From assembly GCF_008725655.1 (NCBI RefSeq), contig NZ_VYXP01000006.1:138024-202023 (forward strand): DNA of 64,000 nt, read 5' to 3'. Of the stretch, positions 52,613-61,726 are shown in pieces. The translations under genes were made by a program, and so were the position numbers. Below the pieces are notes generated by a model that saw nothing but the letters and a program-made list of their open reading frames with translations, made no database searches and was not told where the DNA came from. Numbering within the stretch: position 1 is the stretch's first letter; the number at the start of each line of letters is the position of its first letter. Source of the stretch: Marinihelvus fidelis. GTDB lineage: Bacteria > Pseudomonadota > Gammaproteobacteria > Xanthomonadales > SZUA-36.

Positions 52613-53740
52613 ATGCGCCGCGTCATCACACTCGTCATTCTCGCCCCACTCACGGCCCTGCTCATGGCCTGCGGCGAAGAAGCCGCGCCACCCCAGGCGC
52701 CACCACCGGCCGTGCAGACCGTGACCATCGCGCCGGAACAGGTCGCGACGGTATTCGAATATGTCGCGCGCACACGGGCGCAGGAAGACGCTCAGATCCG
52801 CGCGCGCATCAGCGGCACCATCATTGAGCGCAATTTCGAGGAAGGCCAGGCGGTCAACGAGGGGGACCTGCTGTTTCGCATCGACCCGCGCCCTTACCAG
52901 GCGGCCCTGAATTCCGCGCAAGCGACGCTGGCCCGCGCAGAGTCCGCCGCCCAGGTGGCCGAACGCAACCTGGAGCGAGGCCTGCAACTGGTCGACAGCG
53001 GTTTCATCAGCAAGGCTGAAATGGACCAGCTCGAGGGTGAGCGCGACTCGACCCGTGCGGCGCTCGAGGAGGCCAGGGCCGTGGTGCAAAAGGCGGAAAT
53101 CGACCTGGGGTTCACCGAGATCCAGGCACCCTTCTCCGGCACCGCCGGGCGCTCCGAACTGAGCATTGGCGACCTGGTCAACCCAACGTCTGACGCGCTG
53201 GTCACACTGGTGCAACTCGACCCGATGCTGGTTGATTTCGATGTCACCGAACAGGCCCTGGCGGATGCCTTCAAGGTCAACCAGGAGCGCCAGGCACGTG
53301 GTGAGCCGCCGGTCAGGTATACCCCGGAACTGAAACTGCCCAACGGCGAGATTTTCCCGGAGGAAGGCACCATCAACTACGCCGACAACCGGGTCAACCC
53401 GGGCACCGGCACGGTGACCGTGACCGCGGGTTTCCCCAATCCACGCGGCATCCTGCTACCGGGCCAGTTCGTCCGCGTTGAACTGCAGCGCGGCGATCCC
53501 ACACCCGGATTGCTGGTGCCGCAGCCCGCCGTGCTCACCGACATGCAGGGGCAGTACGTCTTCGTCGTCGATGACAGCGATACCGTTGTGCGGAAGAACG
53601 TCTCCCTGGGGCAACGCGACGGCACCCGACTGGTGGTTGAATCGGGACTGGAAGAAGGTGACCGCGTCATTGTCTACGGCATCCAGAAGGTACGCGTGGG
53701 CATGCAGGTCACGGCGACCGACATCGAAGCACAACCCTGA
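52613..53740 (+). CDS. RND efflux adaptor lipoprotein, second system
   Basis: A 375-residue AcrA/MexA-type membrane fusion lipoprotein. The lipobox LLMAC places the lipidated Cys at residue 20. The first lipoyl half is IRARISGTIIERNFEEGQAV, followed by the alpha-hairpin (about 90-155), the second half (FTEIQAPFSGTAGRSELSIG), the beta-barrel (VLVPQPAV-like VPQPAVLTD) and the membrane-proximal end. GGGGGA precedes the ATG. It is followed 23 bases later by its permease. The order adaptor-permease without a TolC homologue implies a shared outer-membrane channel encoded elsewhere. Confidence 0.94.
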   Translation: MRRVITLVILAPLTALLMACGEEAAPPQAPPPAVQTVTIAPEQVATVFEYVARTRAQEDAQIRARISGTIIERNFEEGQAVNEGDLLFRIDPRPYQAALNSAQATLARAESAAQVAERNLERGLQLVDSGFISKAEMDQLEGERDSTRAALEEARAVVQKAEIDLGFTEIQAPFSGTAGRSELSIGDLVNPTSDALVTLVQLDPMLVDFDVTEQALADAFKVNQERQARGEPPVRYTPELKLPNGEIFPEEGTINYADNRVNPGTGTVTVTAGFPNPRGILLPGQFVRVELQRGDPTPGLLVPQPAVLTDMQGQYVFVVDDSDTVVRKNVSLGQRDGTRLVVESGLEEGDRVIVYGIQKVRVGMQVTATDIEAQP

Positions 53741-53763
53741 CAACCGCCCCTGGTGACCCGGCC

Positions 53764-56700
53764 ATGATTTCCACGACGTTCATCAAGCGACCCAAGCTGG
53801 CGATGGTCATCGCCGTCGTCACCGTCATGTGCGGGCTGATTGCCATTCCGCTGTTGCCGGTTGGTGAGTTTCCGAACATCACGCCGCCCCAGGTGACCGT
53901 ATCGGCCAGTTACCCGGGCGCCAACGCGCAGACCGTGATTGACGCCGTCGCCGGCCCCATCGAGCAGGAAGTCAACGGCGTGGAGAACATGATCTACATG
54001 CAATCCACGGCGTCAAACAGCGGAAACTACTCGCTGTCGGTCACGTTCGAGTACGGCACCGACCCGGACCTGGCGCAGGTCAACGTCCAGAACCGGGTCG
54101 ACCAGGCGTTGCGACTCCTGCCCGAAGAGGTCTCGCAGGGCGGCGTGCGCGTGCAGAAGCAATCGACCGACATGCTGATGGTGATCAACGTCTTCTCCCC
54201 CGAAGGCACGCTGACACCCGAGTTCATTTCCAACTATTCGAAGATCAACGTGTCCGATGTCCTGGCCCGGATCAATGGCATTTCTGCGGCCAACAACCTG
54301 GGCTCGCTGGATTTCGCCATGCGCGTCTGGCTGAACCCGGACCGCATGGCCTCGCTGGGACTGGCGACCGAGGACGTGGTCGCGGCAATCCGCGAGCAGA
54401 ACCTGGTGGTAGCGGCCGGCCAGGTGGGTGCGCCCCCGGCGCCCAAGGGGCAGCAGTTCCAGTACACCATCACCACCCGTGGCCGCCTGGCCAGCGTGGA
54501 GGAGTTCGAACAGATTGTCGTCCGCGCCGGTGGCGAGGCCCGCATCGTCTACCTGAAAGACATCGCCCGCATTGAACTGGGCGCGCAGAGCTATGCCGCG
54601 GTGGGTGAACTGGACGGGCAGTCCGCCGCCGTTATCGCCGTCTACAAACTGCCCGAGGCCAATGCACTGGCGGTGGCGGACGACATCCGCAGCAAGCTGG
54701 ATGAATTGTCACAGACCTTCCCCGAAGACCTCGACTACGCCGTTCTTTACGACACCACACGCTACGTTTCGATCTCCATCAAGGAGGTCGTGGTCACGCT
54801 GCTGCAGGCCGTCGCGCTGGTGATCCTGGTGGTGTTCCTTTTCCTGGGTAACTGGCGCGCGACGCTGGTTCCCGCGGTCACGATCCCGGTGTCGCTGATC
54901 GGCACCTTCGCGGTGCTGCTGGCCATGGGCATGAGCATCAACACGGTATCCCTGTTTGGCCTGATCCTGGCCATCGGCGTGGTGGTGGACGATGCCATCA
55001 TCGTCATCGAGAACGTTGAGCGGCATATCGCCGAGGGCAAGTCCGCCTTCGACGCCGCGATGATCTCGATGAAGGAGGTGACCGGCCCCATCGTGGCCAC
55101 CACCCTGGTGCTGTTCGCCGTGTTCGTGCCGGTTACATTGATGCCGGGCATTTCCGGGTCGCTGTACCGGCAGTTTGCGATCACCATCCTGGTCGCCGTC
55201 TTCATTTCCTCCATCAACGCCCTGACACTGAGCCCGGCGCTGTCGGCCCTGATCCTGAAACATCGCGAGGAGCCCAAGGGTTTCCTCGGTGCCGTGGCAC
55301 GGTTGATCGACCGCACGACGCACCGCTACCGCTCCATCGTTGACATCAGTGTACGCCGGCTGGGGCTCACCATCGCCGTCTACCTGGTGCTGGTCGGTGG
55401 CATTGTCTGGATGCTGACCACGCTGCCATCGGGTTTTGTGCCTGATGAAGACAAGGGCGCGTTCATGGTCGACATCCAGTTGCCCGACGCCGCGTCGCTG
55501 GAGCGAACCGGCGGCGTGGTTGAACGGGTCAGCGAGATTCTCGAAGGCGACCCGGAAGTGCAGCACGTGATCGCTGTGAAAGGCTACTCACTGCTCAAGG
55601 GTGTGGCCGCCAGCAACGGCGCCATGGCCATCGTGGTGCTCAGGGACTGGGAACAGCGGCCGCGTGCCGACCAGTCACAGGCCGCCGTCGCCAACCGCAT
55701 GCGCGGCCGCCTGCTGGCCATCCCGGACGCCATGGTGACCGTGTTCTCGCCGCCCGCCCTGCCCGGTGTCGGCGCGGTCTCCGGCGTCGACTACCGCCTG
55801 CTCGACCAGCTTGGACGACCCGCCAGCGACCTGGCCGGTGTGGCGGGGACCATCGTCACACAGGCCAACCAGGCGCCTGAAATCGGCATGGCGTTCTCGA
55901 CCTTCCGGGCCGGCATCCCGCTGATCGAGGTCGAGGCCGACCGGGTCAAGGCCAAGGACCAGGGCATCGCCCTGGCGAACCTGTACGGCACCCTGCAGGC
56001 GATGCTGGGCTCGCTCTACGTCAACGACTTCAACCTGTATGGACGAACATTCCGCGTCATGATCCAGGCGGACGCGGAGTTCCGTGACGAGGAAAACGAC
56101 ATTTCCCGGATCTTTGTCCGTAACAATGACGGCGAAATGGTGCCGCTGTCGACGCTGGTGAGCACCGACTACACCATCGGCCCCGAGACGCTGAACCGCT
56201 ACAACCTGTTCAACTCGGTCACCATTAATGCCATGCCCGCCCCGGGTTACAGCGAGTCCGACGTCATTGGCGCCCTCGAGCGTATATCGGCAAGCGCGCT
56301 ACCTTCCGGCTACACCTACGACTGGTCCGGCATGACCTTCCAGTCACTGGAAGCCGGCAACCTGGCACCCATCATTTTCAGCCTGGCGCTGGTGTTCGTT
56401 TACCTGTTCCTGGTGGGCCAGTACGAGAGCTGGCTGATCCCGGCGGCCGTGATCCTTTCCGTGCCGCTGGCAATACTCGGCGCGTTCGCCGGCCTGCATG
56501 CCATCGGCCTGCCGCTGAACCTTTACGGCCAGATCGGCCTGGTGTTACTGGTCGGCATGTCGGCGAAGACGGCCATCCTGATCGTCGAGTTTGCGAAGCA
56601 GTTACGGGACCAGGAGCACGTGCCCATCGCCGAGGCTGCCGGCCAGGCCGCATCGATCCGTTTCCGCGCCGTGCTGATGACGGGCTTCTCGTTTATCCTC

Positions 56701-56880
56701 GGCGTGCTGCCCCTGATCCTGGCCAGCGGCGCCGGCGCCGCCTCGCGAGTTTCCCTGGGCACCGTGGTGTTTTATGGCATGATCGCATCCGCGATTTTCG
56801 GCACGCTCATGGTGCCGGCCGCGTACGCGGCCATCCAGCATGCGCGTGAATTCGGCAAGAAACGGGTGAGTGGCGCATAA
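53764..56880 (+). CDS. RND multidrug efflux permease (AcrB/MexB group)
   Basis: A 1038-residue HAE-1 family pump. MISTTFIKRPKLAMVIAVV begins TM1; EFPNITPPQVTVSASYPGA is the porter-domain signature. TM4 carries the proton-relay pair in GVVVDDAIIVIENVERH, and TM10-12 motifs VGMSAKTAILIVEFA and TGFSFILGVLPLILASGAG are complete. It is closer to AcrB/MexB than the first RND permease in this window. It pairs with the preceding lipoprotein adaptor. Drugs, bile-like compounds or solvents are plausible substrates. No regulator gene adjoins it. Confidence 0.95.
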   Translation: MISTTFIKRPKLAMVIAVVTVMCGLIAIPLLPVGEFPNITPPQVTVSASYPGANAQTVIDAVAGPIEQEVNGVENMIYMQSTASNSGNYSLSVTFEYGTDPDLAQVNVQNRVDQALRLLPEEVSQGGVRVQKQSTDMLMVINVFSPEGTLTPEFISNYSKINVSDVLARINGISAANNLGSLDFAMRVWLNPDRMASLGLATEDVVAAIREQNLVVAAGQVGAPPAPKGQQFQYTITTRGRLASVEEFEQIVVRAGGEARIVYLKDIARIELGAQSYAAVGELDGQSAAVIAVYKLPEANALAVADDIRSKLDELSQTFPEDLDYAVLYDTTRYVSISIKEVVVTLLQAVALVILVVFLFLGNWRATLVPAVTIPVSLIGTFAVLLAMGMSINTVSLFGLILAIGVVVDDAIIVIENVERHIAEGKSAFDAAMISMKEVTGPIVATTLVLFAVFVPVTLMPGISGSLYRQFAITILVAVFISSINALTLSPALSALILKHREEPKGFLGAVARLIDRTTHRYRSIVDISVRRLGLTIAVYLVLVGGIVWMLTTLPSGFVPDEDKGAFMVDIQLPDAASLERTGGVVERVSEILEGDPEVQHVIAVKGYSLLKGVAASNGAMAIVVLRDWEQRPRADQSQAAVANRMRGRLLAIPDAMVTVFSPPALPGVGAVSGVDYRLLDQLGRPASDLAGVAGTIVTQANQAPEIGMAFSTFRAGIPLIEVEADRVKAKDQGIALANLYGTLQAMLGSLYVNDFNLYGRTFRVMIQADAEFRDEENDISRIFVRNNDGEMVPLSTLVSTDYTIGPETLNRYNLFNSVTINAMPAPGYSESDVIGALERISASALPSGYTYDWSGMTFQSLEAGNLAPIIFSLALVFVYLFLVGQYESWLIPAAVILSVPLAILGAFAGLHAIGLPLNLYGQIGLVLLVGMSAKTAILIVEFAKQLRDQEHVPIAEAAGQAASIRFRAVLMTGFSFILGVLPLILASGAGAASRVSLGTVVFYGMIASAIFGTLMVPAAYAAIQHAREFGKKRVSGA

Positions 56881-56907
56881 CCGCCAGCCCGGTAACAGGA
56901 CTGCGTT

Positions 56908-57222
56908 TTGATCAACCTGAATGTGAAAGACCGCGACGGCCAGTCGCACACTATCACCGCCCAGGCGGGCGACACCCTGATGGAAGCCCTGCGCGACCAG
57001 CCCTGGGGCGTGGCCGCGGTCTGCGGCGGCATGTGCTCCTGCGCCACCTGCCATGTCTTTATCGACGAGGCCTGGCTGGCCCAGCTTCCGCCCCGCGATG
57101 TCGACGAGGAAGACCTGGTCGACATGCTGGAATTCGAGGCCCCGAATTCGCGGCTCAGCTGCCAGCTCCGGCTGGGCGAGCAGCACGACGGGCTGCAGCT
57201 GGAACTGGCGCCGGAAGAGTAG
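56908..57222 (+). CDS. [2Fe-2S] ferredoxin, adrenodoxin type
   Basis: A 104-residue electron carrier. Cluster ligands Cys39, Cys45, Cys48 and Cys85 show C-X5-C-X2-C-X36-C spacing of vertebrate-type ferredoxins; an extra Cys43 lies in the loop. The acidic stretch DVDEEDLVDMLEFEAP is the usual partner-docking helix. Start is a TTG at 56908 with AACAGGA 7 bases upstream; the open frame has no better start. Such ferredoxins serve cytochrome P450s, ring oxygenases or Fe-S assembly; no partner gene is adjacent. It is convergent with the CadC-like gene, 3 bases away. Confidence 0.9.
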   Translation: MINLNVKDRDGQSHTITAQAGDTLMEALRDQPWGVAAVCGGMCSCATCHVFIDEAWLAQLPPRDVDEEDLVDMLEFEAPNSRLSCQLRLGEQHDGLQLELAPEE

Positions 57223-57225
57223 GCC

Positions 57226-59199
57226 TCAGACGCACTCGAAATCGTCGCGCCCGGTGGGTTTGCAGCGGTCCGGCCAACCGAACTTTCTCCAGTAGCGGTC
57301 GTAGCCCAGTTGACGCACCCAGCCCTTGAAGCGCGGATCGCGCCGCAACTCGACCCCCCAGTTGCTCCAGATTTCCTCCGGCATCCGGTATCCGAAGTCG
57401 CTGTTCCCGTAATCGATTTCCAGGTCGAAGGCTCGCGGTGAGCCCATCAGCATGAGGATTTCAAAGGCCAGGTAGGGGTCCAGCCGGCCTTCATGGGCTT
57501 CCTCGACCATACCCGATTCCACCGTTTCACGGCGCAAGGGATATTCGAACGCGTCGACCAGCAGGTTGGCATACTCGGCCGACAGTTCACCATTACGGAC
57601 CTGCAGCCCGGAGAACATTTGCCGGGCGTTGTCGAAATCACCCAGGTACAGGCTGGCCAGGCCCAGGATCAGGTCGCGACGGTCAAACCGCGGCATGCCA
57701 ATGAGAATCTGGATGGCATCCTCGGGGTGACCGGCCAGTGTCAGCGTGCCCGCGAGTGAGCAGGCCAGCAACGGGCTTAGCGGATCATCCTGCCAGGCCG
57801 TTTCCAGCATCGGCACCAGGGGTTCGAAGTAGCCCATGCTGTTGAACAGCATGGCGTGCCAGTGCAGCACGTTGGTATCGCGGCCGCCCAGCTCGTAGGC
57901 GCGTTCGTAAAGGCTGGCGGCCTGGCTGGCTTCCCCCTGGCTGGCCATGACGGCCGCCAGCACGCCCAGTGCATCGGACGAAGCCGGTTCCATTTCCAGC
58001 GCGTAGCGGGCACTGCTCTCGGCCCTGGCCAGGTGCTCGTTTTTGTTGGCAGGGTCATCGTAGGCCGCCAGCAGGAAATGGCTCGCCGCAAGCGCGACGT
58101 GCGCCTGCAGGTAAGTGGGGTCGAGCCTGATGGCCTCGTCAAACCTGGCCTGTGCCTCGCTTATGCCGTCGAGCCCGGTGTTCATGCGGTCATTCATCAG
58201 CGCACGCCCTGCAAGGTAATGCGAAAACGCCGGAATGTTCTGCGTCACCGAGGTCACATCACCATGATGGCTCTCGGACGCGCCCCCCTGCTGGACCACG
58301 TTGCGAACGACATCTTCCATCAGGGCCGGTAAGGCCTCGACCGGGCGGTCAAAACTGCGTGCCCATAACACCTGCCCCGTGCGAGCATCTTCCTGGTTCA
58401 ACACCAGTACCAGCCTGTCGTCGTAGGGATGAACGACGCCGCGAATGATGGAATCGACCCCCAGGCGCGCCCCCAGGTCAATGGCGGGCGCACTGCTTAC
58501 CGCCGCGTATTCCCCTTCTTCCGGCAACAGGACTTCAAGACCTTCAACGGCTGACAGGCGCTGTTCGATCTCCATCGCCGCGCTGGCTGCAAGCTCCGCA
58601 CCACCCGGCTCGCTGCCGTGGACCTCGAAAGGCAGGATGGCGACTGAATAGGGCGCGGATAGTTCGATCGCAACGGGGCTGCCAGACTCAGGCGCAACAT
58701 CATCGTGGGAGTGCATGACGGACCAATAACCCATGACCACCAGCACAAACACCACTGCGGCCACGGCCACCCAGGTCCAGAACGGCCGGTCGACGGAACT
58801 TGGCTGGGCGGGCAACGCCACTTCGGGCTCCGCCACCGGTATTTCCTCGATGGCCTCGGTGGTGTCCATGGCTGAGCAGTCCACCGCTTCCACCTGCACG
58901 GCCAGCCGATACCCGGTACCACGAACGACCGCGATGTAGTCCTGGATACAGCCCGCATCCCGCAATGCATTGCGAACCAGCACGACACGCTTGTTGATGG
59001 TGCCGCGATCGACAACGACGCCACTCCAGACCTCGGCCTCGAGCTCGCGTGTTGTCACCACGTTGGGCGCATTTCGCGCCAACATCAGCAGCAATTGGAA
59101 TGACAGGGGAGGCAATGGCACGGTGACACCGGCCCGCCTGACCTCCTGCGTGCCGGCGTTCAAAATCACACCACCGATCCGGTAGCACTCCGACGACAC
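57226..59199 (-). CDS. CadC-like membrane regulator with TPR domain
   Basis: A 657-residue one-component regulator. Residues 5-100 are an OmpR-type winged helix (PLSFQLLLMLARNAPNVVTT, ELEAEVWSGVVVD, VVRGTGYRL). One membrane helix lies at 141-160. The periplasmic part has a TolB-N-like domain (VAILPFEVHGSEPGG, about 180-300) and TPR repeats (YLQAHVALAASHFLLA). The GTG at 59199 is chosen because GGGAGGTG precedes it at ideal spacing; 17 upstream residues from an ATG are rejected. Target genes are unknown; a palindrome lies 102 bases upstream. Confidence 0.88.
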   Translation of the reverse strand: MSSECYRIGGVILNAGTQEVRRAGVTVPLPPLSFQLLLMLARNAPNVVTTRELEAEVWSGVVVDRGTINKRVVLVRNALRDAGCIQDYIAVVRGTGYRLAVQVEAVDCSAMDTTEAIEEIPVAEPEVALPAQPSSVDRPFWTWVAVAAVVFVLVVMGYWSVMHSHDDVAPESGSPVAIELSAPYSVAILPFEVHGSEPGGAELAASAAMEIEQRLSAVEGLEVLLPEEGEYAAVSSAPAIDLGARLGVDSIIRGVVHPYDDRLVLVLNQEDARTGQVLWARSFDRPVEALPALMEDVVRNVVQQGGASESHHGDVTSVTQNIPAFSHYLAGRALMNDRMNTGLDGISEAQARFDEAIRLDPTYLQAHVALAASHFLLAAYDDPANKNEHLARAESSARYALEMEPASSDALGVLAAVMASQGEASQAASLYERAYELGGRDTNVLHWHAMLFNSMGYFEPLVPMLETAWQDDPLSPLLACSLAGTLTLAGHPEDAIQILIGMPRFDRRDLILGLASLYLGDFDNARQMFSGLQVRNGELSAEYANLLVDAFEYPLRRETVESGMVEEAHEGRLDPYLAFEILMLMGSPRAFDLEIDYGNSDFGYRMPEEIWSNWGVELRRDPRFKGWVRQLGYDRYWRKFGWPDRCKPTGRDDFECV

Positions 59200-59300
59200 G
59201 CCAGCACCTCCCTTTGAAAAAAACCTGAGCGCCCCCCAGCGAAAAACCATGCTACATCAGCTCGGATTCCACGTCATCCACCTTTCTTCCATAAAACTTC

Positions 59301-59314
59301 CATGAAATTTCATG
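59301..59314. promoter_or_regulatory. Perfect 14-bp palindrome, operator candidate
   Basis: CATGAAATTTCATG is a perfect palindrome. A similar half-site TTTCATCTAAATTTCACC follows at about 59340-59357, and TTCCATAAAACTTCCATG precedes it. These AT-rich repeated half-sites in the gap before the CadC-like gene suggest a binding site for that regulator. Confidence 0.5.
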
Positions 59315-59552
59315 CGGACGGGCATTTTCGACCCCTTTATTTCATCTAAATTTCACCTGTGCGCTTTGACCGGCGGTCGAAGCCCCGAAAACAGGTGTCA
59401 GGTGCGAATGTGGATCCTGCTGGCCGGCAAGTTAGTTTTTGTCTACCGGACCGCGAACAAGGACCTCCCCCCTGGCCTTGTCAGGACAACCGAACGACAG
59501 GGATTGGACGGCAGTGAACCGCAGATACCTCAATCGGGGCGCGAACCATGAA

Positions 59553-59640
59553 CAGGGACCATTGATGGCCCCTGTCTACGCCAGGCACGACAACAACAAT
59601 ACGCAATCGGAAAGCCACCCGTGGGGGTGGCTTTCTTTTT
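59553..59640 (+). ncRNA. Candidate small RNA ending in an intrinsic terminator
   Basis: Two structures in series on the plus strand: ACAGGG-A-CCAT/ATGG-C-CCCTGT (59553-59576), then a perfect 11-bp terminator stem GAAAGCCACCC/GGGTGGCTTTC (59610-59635) followed by T5. No gene ends before it on this strand; the neighbour to the left is on the minus strand. The 5' end is not determined and could be as far back as 59380. Confidence 0.45.
59610..59640 (+). terminator. Orphan intrinsic terminator
   Basis: An 11-bp perfect stem (59610-59620 with 59625-59635), a GTGG loop and a T-tract at 59636-59640. It is 113 bases before the kinase-like gene and has no gene upstream on its strand. Confidence 0.88.
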
Positions 59641-59752
59641 TATATACCCGGTGACCAGCGGGTCATCCGCTTAACGGACCCCGGCTTCCTCCCCCGGTAA
59701 TTACTCCCCCCAACTACCGGCAGGAATCCGGGGTCCGCATCCTTTGCGCACT

Positions 59753-60454
59753 ATGGATGTACCTGTAAAAACGCTTTATGCTGTGGCCATGGACGCGAAC
59801 ACCCAAGACGCTCAGGGAACGGGCATCTCGGCCGCCGAGGCCGGCCTGAACCTTCCCGCAGATATCGAACTCCTGGAAAAACTGGGCGGCTCAAAGCTGA
59901 CCACGGTCTGGCGCGCCCGCCACCAGGGTGAAGACGTGGTCGTCAAGGCTTACAGCGACAAGGCCGCCGCGGCCTGGCGCAAGAAGCTCGACAAGAACAT
60001 CGGTGTCTTCGAAATGCTGCAGAACCGGGCTTTCCGGCACCAGCCCGAGCTGGTGAACTACACGGCCAAACCCATCCGGGTGATCGGCCAGGACGGTAAA
60101 CACTCACTGTGTTTCCTGCAGGAGTACATCGACGGCGTGAGCCTGGAAGAAGTGGCCCGCACCGAGAAGGGACTGCCCGGCGCAGTCATCCGCACCGGCG
60201 AGACCATCGCCCGGGTCTGCGAGGAAAAAGGCATCAAGGGTGTCGACCAGTTCATGGCCGACGTGATCGTCCGGCGGCAGGGTGATAACTGGATCCCCGT
60301 GATTCACGACTTCAAGCATATCCCCGAAGAACCACGCAAAAAGTCTGCAACTTCACCACTGTTCGCCAAACTTGGCTTTGGCAGCCGCCCCGGCGCCGCG
60401 ACCGGGTTCATGAAGGACTGGCTCAACATCAGCCGCCGGTTTTCCAACGGCTGA
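59753..60454 (+). CDS. Short protein-kinase-like protein
   Basis: A 233-residue protein with kinase-fold features. The glycine loop is degenerate (LEKLGGSKLTTVWRAR), Lys in EDVVVKAYSDKAA is the likely ATP-binding lysine, a hinge-like FLQEYIDGVSLEEV follows, and PVIHDFKHIPEE contains an Asp in the DFG position (HDF). The usual catalytic HRD loop is not obvious; DQFMADVIVRRQGDNWIP may replace it. It resembles YrbL/InaA-type small kinases. Start uncertain: ATG at 59753 or 59789. Function is unknown and activity should not be assumed. Confidence 0.65.
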   Translation: MDVPVKTLYAVAMDANTQDAQGTGISAAEAGLNLPADIELLEKLGGSKLTTVWRARHQGEDVVVKAYSDKAAAAWRKKLDKNIGVFEMLQNRAFRHQPELVNYTAKPIRVIGQDGKHSLCFLQEYIDGVSLEEVARTEKGLPGAVIRTGETIARVCEEKGIKGVDQFMADVIVRRQGDNWIPVIHDFKHIPEEPRKKSATSPLFAKLGFGSRPGAATGFMKDWLNISRRFSNG

Positions 60455-60467
60455 CGCGCCTAAACCC

Positions 60468-61631
60468 TCAGAATGCGTTGACCCCGGTCAGCTCCTTGCC
60501 GACCACCAGCTGGTGCACGGACTCCGTGCCCTCGTAGGTGATCACGCTCTCCAGGTTCAGCATATGCCGTATGGGCGAAAACTCGGTGCTGATACCGGCG
60601 CCGCCCAGCATGTCACGGCAGTCGCGGGCGATATCCAGCGCCATGCGTACATTGTTCCACTTGGCCACCGAGACCTGCGTCGGGTGCAGCTTGCCGGCAT
60701 CTTTCAGGCGCCCCAGGCGCAGGCTCATCAACTGAGCGCCGGTAATCCGGCGGGCCATGTCGGCCAGGCGCAGCTGGATGGCCTGGGTGTGGTTCAGCGG
60801 GCGGCCAAACAACTCGCGACTGGCGGTGTACTCCAGCAACTCGGCAAGGCAGGCCTGGGCCGCACCAATCGCGCCCCAGGTGATGCCGTAGCGCGCCTGG
60901 GTCAGGCAGCTGAGCGGTGCCTTCAGGCCGGTTGCGCCCGGCAGGCGGTTCGACTCCGGCACGCGCACGCCATCGAAATACAGTGATGAGGTGACCGACG
61001 CGCGCAGCGAGAACTTGTGGTGGATCTCCGGCGCCTCGAAGCCCGGCGTGCCCTTCTCGATGATGAATCCGCGTACACCTTCGTCAGTCTGGGCCCAGAC
61101 CACGGCGACATCGGCAATGCTGCCGTTGGTGATCCACATCTTGGCGCCATCGATGATCCAGTCGCTACCATCACGGCGGGCCCGGGTCTTCATGTTGGAC
61201 GGGTCGGAACCGCCATGCGGCTCGGTCAGGCCAAAACAGCCAATGGCGTCGCCGCTGGCCAGTGCCGGCAACCAGCGCTGCTTCTGCTCCTCCGAGCCAT
61301 AGGCATGAATCGGGAACATCACCAGGCTGCTTTGCACGGAAACAAAACTGCGCAGGCCGCTGTCGCCGCGCTCGAGTTCCTGGCAGATCAACCCGTAGGC
61401 CACGCTGTTCAGGCCGGCGCAGCCGTAACCATCGATGGAACTGCCCAGCAGGCCCAACTCGGCCACAGGCGCGACCAATTCGGCCGGGAAACGGCTGTTC
61501 TCGAAGGCATCGGCGATGATGGGCAGGACCTGCTCATCAACGAAACGCGCGACCGTGTCCTGCACCATCGCTTCTTCTTCATCCAGCTCGGATCGGATAT
61601 CGTAAAGATCAATCGGATTAAGGGATTTCAT
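60468..61631 (-). CDS. gcdH: Glutaryl-CoA dehydrogenase-like acyl-CoA dehydrogenase
   Basis: A 387-residue FAD enzyme. Glutaryl-CoA dehydrogenase oxidises and decarboxylates glutaryl-CoA to crotonyl-CoA in lysine and tryptophan breakdown. Signatures: GYGCAGLNSVAYGLICQELE, SGLRSFVSVQSSLVMFPIHA, CFGLTEPHGGSDPSNM, KMWITNGSIADV, and the catalytic Glu367 in ITYEGTESVHQLV near the C-terminus. The ending GKELTGVNAF is also typical of GCDH. It is convergent with the kinase-like gene and diverges from the TRAP operon. No other lysine-catabolism gene is in the window. Confidence 0.92.
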   Translation of the reverse strand: MKSLNPIDLYDIRSELDEEEAMVQDTVARFVDEQVLPIIADAFENSRFPAELVAPVAELGLLGSSIDGYGCAGLNSVAYGLICQELERGDSGLRSFVSVQSSLVMFPIHAYGSEEQKQRWLPALASGDAIGCFGLTEPHGGSDPSNMKTRARRDGSDWIIDGAKMWITNGSIADVAVVWAQTDEGVRGFIIEKGTPGFEAPEIHHKFSLRASVTSSLYFDGVRVPESNRLPGATGLKAPLSCLTQARYGITWGAIGAAQACLAELLEYTASRELFGRPLNHTQAIQLRLADMARRITGAQLMSLRLGRLKDAGKLHPTQVSVAKWNNVRMALDIARDCRDMLGGAGISTEFSPIRHMLNLESVITYEGTESVHQLVVGKELTGVNAF

Positions 61632-61670
61632 CAGCCTGCCCGGAATTCAGAAAGACGGCATTGTACAGGC

Positions 61671-61700
61671 TATAATTCGCGCGGGTGAGGGGGTCACCCG
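61671..61700 (+). promoter_or_regulatory. -10 box and leader hairpin of the TRAP operon
   Basis: A perfect TATAAT at 61671-61676 lies 51 bases before the tatT start. No clear -35 precedes it (CAGAAA at 17 bases). The transcript would begin within a 7-bp hairpin, CGGGTGA/TCACCCG, at 61682-61700. The match may need an activator or be chance. Confidence 0.4.
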
Positions 61701-61726
61701 ATTCCTCGAGAACTGGATATCCAGCC

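Larger units (their letters stand above)
59200..59752. other. Non-coding gap with palindrome and orphan terminator
   Basis: This 553-base region between divergent genes has no convincing protein gene. It holds the 59301-59314 palindrome, a candidate structured RNA ending in a strong terminator at 59640, and a pyrimidine-rich stretch before the kinase-like gene. A 29-codon frame at 59565 runs through the terminator stem and is rejected. Confidence 0.55.

Noticed and set aside
59565-59654. A 29-codon protein (MAPVYARHDNNN...)
   Set aside because: It has no ribosome site and its second half is the terminator stem and T-tract.
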